From positions 1-64,000 of the forward strand of contig NZ_BJYJ01000001.1 of NCBI RefSeq assembly GCF_007991455.1: a DNA stretch of 64,000 bases, given 5' to 3'. A program made the translations under genes and the position numbers. Below are positions 54,466-63,824 of this stretch, piece by piece (the stretch's first letter is position 1; each line of letters starts with the position of its first letter). The DNA is from Chryseobacterium hagamense (lineage in GTDB: Bacteria; Bacteroidota; Bacteroidia; Flavobacteriales; Weeksellaceae). The notes under the pieces were generated by a model. It saw nothing but the letters and a program-made list of their open reading frames with translations. It made no database searches and was not told the DNA's origin.

Positions 54466-55437
54466 TTACCGTTGTAAATAGGTGTCGCCACGGATTTCGC
54501 CGATGGCAAAGGCCTGGTCTAAGAACGCCAGTTCCTCCGCCGTGAGGGTCATCTGGACCGCTGCGATGTTCTCCGGAAGCCTCGACGGCCGGCTCATGCT
54601 CACCAAAGGCATGATGTTCCGGCCCTGGTCTTTTACCCATGCAATGGCCAGCTGGGTCGCCGTGCAGCCTTTCTGCCCGGCCAGCTGCTTCAGCAGTTCC
54701 GCTTTTTCCAGGTTGTGAACCAGGTTCTCGCCCCGGAACCGGGAAAAGGCGTTGCGGTAATCATCTGACGGCAGCGGAGCCTTTAGGGTGCCGGTCAGCA
54801 GTCCTTCGGCCGTGTTGGCGAAGGCGACAACGGCAATGCCCAGCTCTTCCGCTACAGGCAGCAGGTCTTTCTCGATCTGGCGGTCGGCCAGGGAATAACC
54901 GATTTCCAGTGCGCTGATGGGATGGATTCCGTTGGCTTTCCGGAGCTGGTCGGCGGTGATTTCCGAAACGCCGATGTGTCTTACCTTTCCTTCCTGTACC
55001 AGGTCGGCTACGGTGCCGATGATGTCTTCGATGGGCACACTGCCGTCCATCCGGCTCGGCTGGTAGAGGTCGATCGTATCGGTCCCCAGCCGGGTGAGGG
55101 AATAATTGATGAAATTCCTGATCGAAACCGGCCGGAGGTCCATCCCGATCGGCTGCCCGTTGTGGAAGACCGCCCCGAATTTCACGCTGATAAACGCTTC
55201 GTCTCTTCTGCCCTTGATCGCCTTTCCGATCAGCAGCTCATTGTGCCCGGCCCCGTAAAAATCGCCGGTGTTCAGGAAACGGATGCCATTGTCGAGTGCC
55301 TGCCGGATCGTGGCTATACCTTCCGCCTCATCCGGCACCGGTCCGCCCCAGATCGAAGACATCCGCATGCAGCCCAATCCAAGCCCCGCTACCCAGGGAC
55401 CGTCCTGTCCCAATTGTATTTTTGTGATGTTGTTCAT
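54466..55437 (-). CDS. aldo/keto reductase
   Basis: A 323-residue TIM-barrel NADPH-dependent reductase. The catalytic tyrosine is in FLNTGDFYGAGHNE, the lysine in EAFISVKFG, and the cofactor-side IGVSEI and late SMSRPSRLPENI segments are as in AKR families 11-13. It reduces aldehydes or ketones; the substrate is unknown. Upstream it has a -7 element TACCTTTG only about five bases before the ATG (55442-55449), so the mRNA may be leaderless. An AraC-type gene lies downstream in the same direction. Confidence 0.88.
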   Translation of the reverse strand: MNNITKIQLGQDGPWVAGLGLGCMRMSSIWGGPVPDEAEGIATIRQALDNGIRFLNTGDFYGAGHNELLIGKAIKGRRDEAFISVKFGAVFHNGQPIGMDLRPVSIRNFINYSLTRLGTDTIDLYQPSRMDGSVPIEDIIGTVADLVQEGKVRHIGVSEITADQLRKANGIHPISALEIGYSLADRQIEKDLLPVAEELGIAVVAFANTAEGLLTGTLKAPLPSDDYRNAFSRFRGENLVHNLEKAELLKQLAGQKGCTATQLAIAWVKDQGRNIMPLVSMSRPSRLPENIAAVQMTLTAEELAFLDQAFAIGEIRGDTYLQR

Positions 55438-55441
55438 AATT

Positions 55442-55449
55442 CAAAGGTA
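55442..55449 (-). promoter_or_regulatory. -7 promoter element very close to the aldo/keto reductase ATG
   Basis: Reads TACCTTTG on the minus strand. The distance to the start codon is about five bases, so transcription would begin at or near the ATG. The TTG element is only 13 bases further up. Confidence 0.35.
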
Positions 55450-55609
55450 AGGGGTTTTGAAGCAAGTTGGTTTCGTGAGCGGTCCAGGTTTTTTTGGTGG
55501 GTGGGCCGGGGAGGATTTTTGAATTTGGTAGTAAAATAAATGAATGAGTTTAGTAACACTATTTACACGAAATAGCTATAAGACTTATATCATTTATTTA
55601 ATTTATCTA

Positions 55610-56764
55610 CTATTGCTCAAATAAGTTTTTTAAATATTCGTCGGCATATGCTTGAGTGATTTTTTCTTGTTCTAGCCTATTTTTATCTATACTTTTTAAA
55701 TGCTGAAAAAGATCATTTTCCTCTTTGGTCAGGAGGTTTAATATTTGAACTTTATTTCTTGCACCTTTTATCGTATAGTTTTGAAAATTTTCAAAAGTTT
55801 CTCGATTCATCAAGACACTTTTTGTATGAGGATAATATGATCTTAATTGATGTAAGATTTGAAAACCGTGTTCATCGATGTCGCCCCAGTACCATATTTT
55901 TTTATCTGACAGCCAAGTTGCATTTTTGATATAAGAAATATTAAACCCACCTCCGCTCCAGATGGCGACAGTGAATCGTAATAGTGGTAAGGTTAAAAAA
56001 TTCATTTTATTCTCTGCGATCAGAATGTTTTCTGCAGGCAGTTCAAGGGCTTCGAAATCGGAGAGTGGAATGCTGATGTCTCTGAATTTGAAATCCGGAT
56101 GCGGGTTTTCATCCAGAAAGCGGAGCCTAATCAATGGTTCATCGTACCGCAAAAAGAATCGCTCGGCAAAACGTTTTTGTTGAGTTGAACGCACATGATC
56201 TGGAATCAAGAAATCGAGTAAAGATTGAATTAGCGCATTATTTTCTTCAATAAATTTTGTGTGAATCTCGATGGGTAGCTGCCGTAGGTAAAGGTTGGGC
56301 CGGGGTGTTTCCATGAAATATTGGCAAACTTTCAAAACGTTATCCCATTCTGTTTGATTTGTAATTACTCGCAAAGGATTTTTGATTATCCATTCTTTTA
56401 ATTTAGGAAACAAATTGGTAATTTTTTCAACATCTGACTTGAATAATTCTGTTTCCTTCTCTTTGTCCAAAAATTTCAAAAAATCCTTTTCTGTGTCGAA
56501 ATAAATGGAAATGGGTATGTTTTGTGAGGCTAAAAATTTTGTTTTTACTAATTGAAATTTCAATGTGTAACCAAACCCTTTTTTCTCTTTTGATCGACTC
56601 ACGATTTGCTGAATTTCTTTTTCAAATTCAGGTAATGATGATTTTGTGTATGATTTATCCCCACGAATAACCAATTTTTCAAAAGGTCTCTGTTCTACCA
56701 ATGATTGAAGAAAAGAAATGTACTTTTTATTGGTTTTGTTTCTTATTTCCTGTGCTGTAATCAT
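55610..56764 (-). CDS. jetD: Wadjet protein JetD (DUF3322/DUF2220, Toprim nuclease)
   Basis: A 384-residue protein, last gene of the operon. The N-terminal part (about 1-190) corresponds to DUF3322, the C-terminal to DUF2220, which has a Toprim fold: E251 in AENKMNF and D295-D297 in WYWGDIDEHG are the metal-binding residues. In Wadjet, JetD is the nuclease that cuts circular plasmid DNA after the JetABC motor has extruded it. Its start overlaps the jetC stop by 4 bases (ATGA type). All catalytic residues are present, so it should be active. Confidence 0.93.
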   Translation of the reverse strand: MITAQEIRNKTNKKYISFLQSLVEQRPFEKLVIRGDKSYTKSSLPEFEKEIQQIVSRSKEKKGFGYTLKFQLVKTKFLASQNIPISIYFDTEKDFLKFLDKEKETELFKSDVEKITNLFPKLKEWIIKNPLRVITNQTEWDNVLKVCQYFMETPRPNLYLRQLPIEIHTKFIEENNALIQSLLDFLIPDHVRSTQQKRFAERFFLRYDEPLIRLRFLDENPHPDFKFRDISIPLSDFEALELPAENILIAENKMNFLTLPLLRFTVAIWSGGGFNISYIKNATWLSDKKIWYWGDIDEHGFQILHQLRSYYPHTKSVLMNRETFENFQNYTIKGARNKVQILNLLTKEENDLFQHLKSIDKNRLEQEKITQAYADEYLKNLFEQ

Positions 56765-59700
56765 TGGTTCAAGTAATTGGATTTTTCTTCTTTGAATTGT
56801 TCAATCGGCATATCGTACAGCCAAGAATGTCGTTCTTCTTTACGTTCTACAAAATGAACGAATGAAATATCATTTTCTACAATGTGAATGTTGTCGCTTG
56901 GTGTAACTACCAACAACTGCAAATGAAGCTGTTTGCAAAGCGTAATCAGGTATCTGGCTTTGTCTTCGTCCTGAGCCTTGAACGCTTCATCAATAGCGAT
57001 AAAACGAAACGAATTACTTTGCAACCCTTCTTTTGTCAAACCAAATTGATATGCAATGGCAGAACCTAAAATCGTGTAGGTAAGTTGTGCTTTTTCTCCA
57101 CCGGAAAGTTGTCCCATAGCTTCATAGGTTTTGAATTTATGGTGGTTTTCTTTGTAAAACTCTTCGGCTTTGTAACTGAACCAAGAACGAACATCCATTA
57201 CTTTTTTACGCCATTCTTCTTTGTCTAATTTTTCAATAAAAGGTTGAATGTTCTCATTAAAATGATGCTTTCTTCCGTCAATCGTAGCGTTCATCTGATG
57301 CACATTCGGAACAGCATTATCCAACAGTCTTCTGAATTCTTTTACTTCATCGCTGATCTTATTAGGTGCAACGATTTGAATGTAGGTCTTAGGATTGCTT
57401 TTGAAATCAATCTCTTTTAAGGATGTGTTCAGATGTTGAATATTATCTTTTATAGAATCCGACCAGTTTTGAAAAAACATTCTGAAGTCGCCCACTTTGA
57501 TAGTAATGGTTTCCTGTAAATAGTCGTTGAATTTCTTCTCAAATTTCGGTAGATTGTCTTTCTCTAACCTTTCTAAATAGGTTTGATATTCACTGATTAA
57601 ATCTAGATTTGTAGAATCGGGCAATGAATTAACATCCGAACGCCAATCTTTGAATCTGTTGGTGATGGTTTCGTTCGGTTGTTTGAAAGCATTGATTTTA
57701 ATTCTTATTTCACTTTCTTTCTGATTTTTATGTTTATAAAGCTCAGATGTTTGGCGTTGGTTTTCCTCTTGAAAATTTTTACGTGTTATTTCAAAGTTTG
57801 CGTATTCGATATTAAGCAAATCCGAATTTTGAACTTCAAATATAATTACATCAATATCTCCAAATGGTTCAATAATGGCTTTGTTGCTCTTCACAGATTG
57901 TTCAATGTTTTCAATCTCATTTTTTTTGATAAAAATTTCCTGTCCCTTATTGAAAATATCAACTTCAACAAGATGTTTTAAGTTGGTTTGCACCTTCTTC
58001 AATTGGTCTTGCAACTGTTTTACCCGGTCGTTTGTTTTTTCTAATCCTTCTTTTTGTTCTGTTTTTTCCTGAATTTCATTGGCATAAAATTGCCAGTTTA
58101 TCTCATCGTATTTGTCAAACTTTGAAAACAAATTATGACATTCGTCTCTGAAAGTTCCTAAGTTTTTAATCTCAATATTTTTGGTTGAAATTGCTTTTTT
58201 ATTTTGGGACTGTTGATTTTGCAGACTATTTAATTCTTTCTTTAAAACAGCTGTTTTTTCTTTGTTATCCCAACCCAAAACATAGTTTTCCTTTCTTGAA
58301 ATGTGCGGACGGTCGTCTTTTTCGTGTTTCCCTCTTTTGAATTTTATCAATCCGTTTTGAGTGATTGCCATTTCCGAATGACGCTCAAATTCCGAAAGAT
58401 TATCTACACAAGAAAAATTAAATTGTGCTTCCAAATAGTTTTCAATCCAATCGGCATAAATAGTTTTGGGTTTTATGTCAATTTTATGAACTAAGGATTT
58501 TTCTCCGATATTTTTATTTTGAAAATTTTTGAGATAATCTTGTTCTTCATATTTATCATAACGGATTCTACCTTTCAGATTGTGGCTGTTCACATATTTA
58601 TTTACTTGTGAATAATATTTTGCCGGAACAATCAAACGCAAAGCAAAATTATGCAACACTTTTTCGATAGAAGATTCCCAATGCAGTTCATCTTCTTTTA
58701 CTTTAATCAATTCGCCAATAAAAGGAATCAATTCTCTACTTGCTCCAATGTGCGCAATCATTTCATCTCTGATTTCTGCTTCACGACCAGCGATGTTATT
58801 TTTGTTTTCTTGAAGTGTTTGAATAGTTTTTACTAACTCCTCCGTATCCTGTTTTAGTTTGTCTTCTTCATTTTTAAAGGCACGAAGATTTTCATTTTCT
58901 TCTTCTATTTTTTGTTGAATACTTTGTTTTAATTGTTTTGCTTTTTCCCGGTTTTCAATAAAAGTTTCTTCACCTGGATTGGTGTTTAGCTTTATACTTT
59001 GAGCGATTTTATTGTACTCGTCAAGTTTTTTACTTCTGTTGTCTTTTAAAGTTTGGAAATTTCTTATTTCCTTTTCTAAATCTTTTATTTTACTTCCAAC
59101 TTCATCTTTTTCAATAGCAATAGAAATGGTTCTTTCTTCTTGTTTTAAGTCATTTTCTTTCGCTCGCAACTCGGCTAATTTATCCTGTGAAAGTTGTAAT
59201 GCTTCTTTATATTTTTCCAATTCCTTTTCGCCCAGTTCAACACCTTTTTTGGCAAACCAATACACAGCCGTTTCTTTTGATGAGTCTAATTGCTGTAAAT
59301 CATTTTGAATTTCATTTAATTTGTTTGCAGTATCGTTAATTGGTGTAAGTTGTTTGATTTGTTCTTTGGCTTTTTCAATATTGGTTTTGGCATCCATTAA
59401 AGTCAAAAAACTATCTTTCAGTTGGATAAATTCGGCTTCTGCATCTTGTTCTTCCAACATATTTGTTCTGATAAATTCATCCAAATCTTCCAAAACTTTT
59501 ACACCCACAACTTGATTAAACAAGCTCAATGCTTTAATAGAACGCATACCGAATAAATCAACCACTCTATTAGCATAATCGGTTATTGTTTCTTTAAATT
59601 CAATTTTATTTTTAGTTGCGTTCGCATTGTAAATTTTATCCAATCTTCTTTTCCACAAACCTTTGGCATCAAAATCACGGAAATCTTTTTCTACTGTAAG

Positions 59701-60159
59701 TGGAATGTGGGCAATTCCAAATTGCCTTCTCAATTCATTATTAGAAAACCAACGAACTTGAAACAATGTAATCCTCTTTTGGTCAGTATTTTCAAAATGA
59801 GCAAGAATAACCGAGTAGGTATTGGTATCACGCAGTTTTTGTGTAGAAGAGGATGTTTTTCCTTCTTCCTGAATGTTTCCGTAATGCCCTAATACATACG
59901 TTTCTTCGGTTCGGTCGCCTTTCCTATCAACACCGGATGATTGATTGTAAAAACGGTCTTTTTTTGCGGGAACAATTAACGTCAACAAGGCATCAATGTA
60001 GGTGCTTTTTCCCGAAGCGTTTGCTCCTGTCAACAATGAATTATTTCCCTGCGGATTGATTCTGAAAACCTTTTCGTTAAATGTTCCCCAGTTGTAAACT
60101 TCCATATATTGAAGTCTGAAACCTGCTTTGTCGGAACTTGTACTAAACAGACTCAACAT
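56761..60159 (-). CDS. jetC: Wadjet protein JetC (SMC/MukB-like ATPase)
   Basis: A 1132-residue SMC-family motor. Walker A is GANASGKST at 45-53; long coiled coils fill about 255-470 and 640-900, with a hinge-like globular part between; the signature LSGGEKAQLTYT is at 1018 and Walker B FIAIDEA with E1058. In Wadjet it forms dimers that extrude DNA loops with JetA and JetB, sensing the size and circularity of plasmids. It overlaps jetB by 17 bases. Low GC compared with genes before 55.4 kb. Confidence 0.95.
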   Translation of the reverse strand: MLSLFSTSSDKAGFRLQYMEVYNWGTFNEKVFRINPQGNNSLLTGANASGKSTYIDALLTLIVPAKKDRFYNQSSGVDRKGDRTEETYVLGHYGNIQEEGKTSSSTQKLRDTNTYSVILAHFENTDQKRITLFQVRWFSNNELRRQFGIAHIPLTVEKDFRDFDAKGLWKRRLDKIYNANATKNKIEFKETITDYANRVVDLFGMRSIKALSLFNQVVGVKVLEDLDEFIRTNMLEEQDAEAEFIQLKDSFLTLMDAKTNIEKAKEQIKQLTPINDTANKLNEIQNDLQQLDSSKETAVYWFAKKGVELGEKELEKYKEALQLSQDKLAELRAKENDLKQEERTISIAIEKDEVGSKIKDLEKEIRNFQTLKDNRSKKLDEYNKIAQSIKLNTNPGEETFIENREKAKQLKQSIQQKIEEENENLRAFKNEEDKLKQDTEELVKTIQTLQENKNNIAGREAEIRDEMIAHIGASRELIPFIGELIKVKEDELHWESSIEKVLHNFALRLIVPAKYYSQVNKYVNSHNLKGRIRYDKYEEQDYLKNFQNKNIGEKSLVHKIDIKPKTIYADWIENYLEAQFNFSCVDNLSEFERHSEMAITQNGLIKFKRGKHEKDDRPHISRKENYVLGWDNKEKTAVLKKELNSLQNQQSQNKKAISTKNIEIKNLGTFRDECHNLFSKFDKYDEINWQFYANEIQEKTEQKEGLEKTNDRVKQLQDQLKKVQTNLKHLVEVDIFNKGQEIFIKKNEIENIEQSVKSNKAIIEPFGDIDVIIFEVQNSDLLNIEYANFEITRKNFQEENQRQTSELYKHKNQKESEIRIKINAFKQPNETITNRFKDWRSDVNSLPDSTNLDLISEYQTYLERLEKDNLPKFEKKFNDYLQETITIKVGDFRMFFQNWSDSIKDNIQHLNTSLKEIDFKSNPKTYIQIVAPNKISDEVKEFRRLLDNAVPNVHQMNATIDGRKHHFNENIQPFIEKLDKEEWRKKVMDVRSWFSYKAEEFYKENHHKFKTYEAMGQLSGGEKAQLTYTILGSAIAYQFGLTKEGLQSNSFRFIAIDEAFKAQDEDKARYLITLCKQLHLQLLVVTPSDNIHIVENDISFVHFVERKEERHSWLYDMPIEQFKEEKSNYLNQ

Positions 60160-60721
60160 ATTCTTTCAGTTTTGTTTGAAAATCCTGTAATATATCCAGT
60201 GTTATTTTTTCTTTGATAATGCGGTGTATCTGGTATTTTGTTTCGTTCTCTTTTTTGCTGATTTCCTTTAAAAAACCTAATTCTACAACACTCCGAATAT
60301 ATTTATCTAAATCTTTTTGAAATTTCAATTTATTATAACCCTCTTGCAGAAAAAGTTCTAATTCATCTTTAATTTCTGTATCAGTAATAAATTTCTCGCT
60401 TGCCAATTGTGTTGGATTGCTATCAAAATCTTCTAAACTTTGTCTTAAAACGACCAAAACTATGGATGTTTCAAAACCAATTTGTCGTCTTGTTACCAAG
60501 CCAAGCGTTTTACCTTCGCTGTTTTCCAATTGTTTTACAAAAGCAAATCCTTCGTCTTTCTTTACGATAAGTTCTAAACCAATTTGGCTGATATAATCCT
60601 GAATTTCATTTTGATAAAGAATGATATCATCCCATACGTTTGATGTACGTTCAACTGACGATTTAAGCAATCTCACAATTGCTTTGCTATATGGGGTAAT
60701 ATGTTGTTCTAAACTACTCAT
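60143..60721 (-). CDS. jetB: Wadjet protein JetB (DUF4194, kite subunit)
   Basis: A 192-residue winged-helix protein of the DUF4194/MukE-like kite family, starting MSSLEQHITPYSKAIVRLLK. It bridges the JetA kleisin and JetC. Seen here: a helix-rich N-terminus, then a winged-helix pattern around ELELFLQEGYNKLKFQKDLD. It overlaps jetA by 4 bases and jetC by 17 bases, so translation is coupled. Confidence 0.9.
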   Translation of the reverse strand: MSSLEQHITPYSKAIVRLLKSSVERTSNVWDDIILYQNEIQDYISQIGLELIVKKDEGFAFVKQLENSEGKTLGLVTRRQIGFETSIVLVVLRQSLEDFDSNPTQLASEKFITDTEIKDELELFLQEGYNKLKFQKDLDKYIRSVVELGFLKEISKKENETKYQIHRIIKEKITLDILQDFQTKLKEYVESV

Positions 60722-62178
60722 TTGGTCAAAATTATTTCAGGAATTTTTATGTGTTTCCCTCTTTTCACATCGAAGATTATATTCTGTGTTTTTTCGGGAT
60801 TGATAACGTGTTTAAACTCTTTTACAATTCCAATATATCCGAACAGTTCGGGCAATCCTTTTTCGAGTCCACCATAATTTTCAACCACGTCTAAAAGTGT
60901 TGTTTGCGATTTTTCTTTTAAAATATCTTTTATTCTTTTCCTTAGCAACTCTTTGTCAATGTTGGATTGTGAAAACAATTTCCCTAAATGATTGGAGGTC
61001 GTAATGTCTTCGTCTGCTATTTTTGGTTTGTTGGTGTAGGTAATTTCTTCAGTTTGTTCGGTGGTTAATTTACGATCAAATGGGATATTGATTTCAATTT
61101 CGGTTTCCAATTCAAACGAAACATTAGGCTTCTTTTTTGTTTTGCTAATTTCTATCAATTTTTTTTTGATTTCCTGAATTAACTTTTTCGTGGCTTCTGA
61201 TTTTGTGCTTTCAGTTTCCCGAATGATACGACTTAGTTTTTCAGCCATCTTATCATTGGCTTTATAGACTTTTCTTCCCGAATTGTACAAATGGTTTTTC
61301 ATTCCTTTAAGAAATGAATCGTTGACAGGAATAGATTTTTCTTCTAAAGTGTCATACAATTCTTTAGTCAAACTTTCCCATTTGTTTTGCAAGTCAGGAT
61401 TAAGAATAAATAACCAAAAAGCGTAAAAACTTTTTCCTTGCTGGCTGTCTTTCAGTTCATCAAGAGCATCGAAAGTAAAAGACAGGATATCGCTTTTCGT
61501 TAAACTTCCTTCTGCGTGTTTTTGATAAATTCCTTTTGTTATTTCTTTAAAGTTGTCCTCTACTTCCTTGAAGTCGGATAACAATTCTTTTGCTGACTGA
61601 TTGAGCTGATTGAAACGTGGAATGATTTCAAATTCTTCAAACACCTTTACGTCTTCGCCAATTTTTATGCGTTGAATTTGTTGTTCAATTTCTAGTTTCT
61701 TTTCTTCCAGTAATTGAATACGCTTCTCTGCATCTTCGTTGGTAAACTCCACCAGTTCTTTCAACTGATTTAGAACATTGTTGAATTTTGATTCCGTACC
61801 GACAAATTCCTCTTTCTTCAAACTTGCTAACCAGTCTATGGTTTTACTTGAATGGGAAGATAGGTCATAGAAAACCTCGCCTTGTTCATCGGGATAATTC
61901 GTTAAAAAACCACTATTTGTCCATTTCTGAATGTATTTTTTGGCTTTTACTTCATATGTATCGAACACACTGATTTCGCTTTCTTCGTCATTCTCGATTT
62001 CGTGTCCTTCCAAAAAATCCGCTAATTGCGTATGCATATTTTCGAAAGAAATTGCACCTTGCTTGTTTAAAAAAGTATTTACAAGAAATTCAACAATCAT
62101 TGTTCTGTTTCGTAAACGCAACAGCTCAACACTCGGGGAAGTGTTTAGTGTGTTTAGGAGTTGAGGAATGTCTGTCAT
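60718..62178 (-). CDS. jetA: Wadjet protein JetA (DUF3375, kleisin subunit)
   Basis: A 486-residue first gene of the operon, of the DUF3375 family, which marks type I Wadjet. It starts MTDIPQLLNTLNTSPSVELL and has the family's SFENMHTQLADFLEGHE and DALDELKDSQQGKSFYAFW segments and a long coiled coil at about 140-190. As the MukF-like kleisin it links the two JetC heads. There is no recognised promoter element in the AT-rich gap before it. Confidence 0.92.
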   Translation of the reverse strand: MTDIPQLLNTLNTSPSVELLRLRNRTMIVEFLVNTFLNKQGAISFENMHTQLADFLEGHEIENDEESEISVFDTYEVKAKKYIQKWTNSGFLTNYPDEQGEVFYDLSSHSSKTIDWLASLKKEEFVGTESKFNNVLNQLKELVEFTNEDAEKRIQLLEEKKLEIEQQIQRIKIGEDVKVFEEFEIIPRFNQLNQSAKELLSDFKEVEDNFKEITKGIYQKHAEGSLTKSDILSFTFDALDELKDSQQGKSFYAFWLFILNPDLQNKWESLTKELYDTLEEKSIPVNDSFLKGMKNHLYNSGRKVYKANDKMAEKLSRIIRETESTKSEATKKLIQEIKKKLIEISKTKKKPNVSFELETEIEINIPFDRKLTTEQTEEITYTNKPKIADEDITTSNHLGKLFSQSNIDKELLRKRIKDILKEKSQTTLLDVVENYGGLEKGLPELFGYIGIVKEFKHVINPEKTQNIIFDVKRGKHIKIPEIILTK

Positions 62179-62667
62179 TTCAGCGAGTTGATTTCATTTT
62201 CTATTAAGCGGTATTTGTATTTTATATATTTTTATTGATAATAATACAATAACTCCTTTTTCGTTAATATGTTAAAGCGATAATCTTATAAATGTATGTT
62301 TGTAAAACAATTAATAACTGTTTGTTAAATAAGAATTTTATATTTGGCTTTCATGATATATGTATTAGTATTCGCAATTTATAAATAAAATCATAACAAT
62401 AAATAAAATTCTTTAAATTTATTTATAATCGATTATTCTTGTATATATTTGGTAAAATATGATCAAAATTACTCAAATAAAATAAGATAGCCTTACGGTA
62501 AACCGTAAGGCTGAAATTATTAATTTAATAATAGAAGAGTTGCAAAAATTACATTAGAAGTATTCAGTACATATCGAAAGGATGATAAAATATAAGTCCC
62601 TTGTTTTTGTACTATTTTTAAATTACAATCTTTTCGAATAAGAAGTTGAAATAACTTTTTAGGAAGC
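62179..62667. other. AT-rich gap in the defence island
   Basis: About 490 bases, very rich in A and T, with no gene. The perfect hairpin at 62489-62512 is its only clear structure. It should hold the jet promoter, but no TAnnTTTG with a partner is convincing. Confidence 0.4.
62489..62512 (-). terminator. terminator-like hairpin of the HNH gene
   Basis: AGCCTTACGGT / ACCGTAAGGCT, perfect 11-bp stem with two central bases, followed on the minus strand by ATCTTATTTTATTT. Confidence 0.6.
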
Positions 62668-63447
62668 TTAATAGCGAATACTATGTAACAACATATCTTT
62701 AAGTTCTTCAACGGATAACGTATAATTACGTTTTCTGTGAATCATATAATGACAATTGGGACAGAGGACCGTAAGATCGGTTTCAGGATTAACAATTGTT
62801 TCACCGGATTCAGAAATTGGTTTTATGTGGTGTACATGTATAAAGTCTTTGCCGAGATCACCATAAGATTTTTCAAAGTTGAAATGACAACATTTGCATG
62901 TTGTACCATGTATGGCAATGGCTGCATTACGCAATTTCAAATCTCGTTCGTATGTGGTGCTGTACCTCACTTTTTTTCTACCTTCTATTCCAAAACTGAC
63001 AAAACTTTTACCCGTAATTTCTTCTTCAGGACTTGAGTCTTTAAATAAATTAGTCGCTACCAATATTTTAGAATAAATTGTGTCATCAATTACTCTTACT
63101 CCATCTCTAAAATAATTTTTAGTAAGGACGTTTTCGAGATAAGTTCCGTTTGCATCTTTAAAATCAACAGCAGAAATAAAGGGTTGATAATTTTCTATGC
63201 GTGCATAAAACGAATTTTTTGAATTTTCTGACAGATCTTTCTCGATATCACCAATTTCTGCAATTCCAAAGTAATGAGGATCATTGGATAATCTTACAAA
63301 GTTTTTATTCTTTCTTTTCCCTTTGTAATAGATAACTTTCGAGCCCTTAACGAGCTTGTTTTTATACTTAGAGGGGAAATGATAATATTCGCCGGTTTTA
63401 TCATCCCATTGTGATTCATCGTTCTCAGTTATAATAAGATAGTTCAT
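62668..63447 (-). CDS. HNH endonuclease with EVE/PUA-like N-terminal domain
   Basis: A 259-residue protein. The N-terminal 150 residues (ENDESQWDDKTGEYYHFPSK, then LVKGSKVIYYKG and YFGIAEIGDIEKD) look like an EVE/PUA-type domain that binds modified bases. The C-terminal domain is an HNH nuclease with C184, C187, the HVHHIKP core at 204-210 and LCPNCH at 228-233. Such fusions act as modification-dependent (type IV) restriction enzymes. It lies about 490 bases upstream of jetA on the same strand in the same low-GC stretch, so it is part of the defence island but a separate system. Confidence 0.8.
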   Translation of the reverse strand: MNYLIITENDESQWDDKTGEYYHFPSKYKNKLVKGSKVIYYKGKRKNKNFVRLSNDPHYFGIAEIGDIEKDLSENSKNSFYARIENYQPFISAVDFKDANGTYLENVLTKNYFRDGVRVIDDTIYSKILVATNLFKDSSPEEEITGKSFVSFGIEGRKKVRYSTTYERDLKLRNAAIAIHGTTCKCCHFNFEKSYGDLGKDFIHVHHIKPISESGETIVNPETDLTVLCPNCHYMIHRKRNYTLSVEELKDMLLHSIRY

Positions 63448-63824
63448 AGTAAATTATAATTATTTAGTTTTTTGATTCTTGAAAACAATTTTCTCGAGTT
63501 TTTGAAATAAAATCAAGATATTGCTAGAGTAGTTCAGTTTCTTTCCCAACTTGGGATTTTTCCGCTTGTTTCGTTTGAGTAGTTGAGTTATTTATAATGT
63601 CAATTTTTAAAGAGATGTAATTTCTCTTTAGCTGAATTTCAAATTAAGATTAAAGAGACAGGGATAGAATGAATTTGTATCTTTCCCTATTTGGGCTTTT
63701 TATAATGGTGATTTGATTGTTATTCATCTGAATGGTTCATAGTTTAGTTTTTAAGAAATGAATTAATTGGTTTTTATGCGATAGCAGTCTTAGCTTTCAT
63801 TCGGATTATCAACAAAATTTTTAT
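63448..63824. other. gap at the right edge of the defence island
   Basis: AT-rich, no gene. A small AAAGAGA/TCTCTTT hairpin lies at 63609-63629. Base composition returns to the chromosomal level after about 63830. Confidence 0.4.

Noticed and set aside
56761..60159. Housekeeping SMC, MukB or SbcC
   Set aside because: The overlapping DUF3375, DUF4194 and DUF3322/DUF2220 genes define Wadjet instead.
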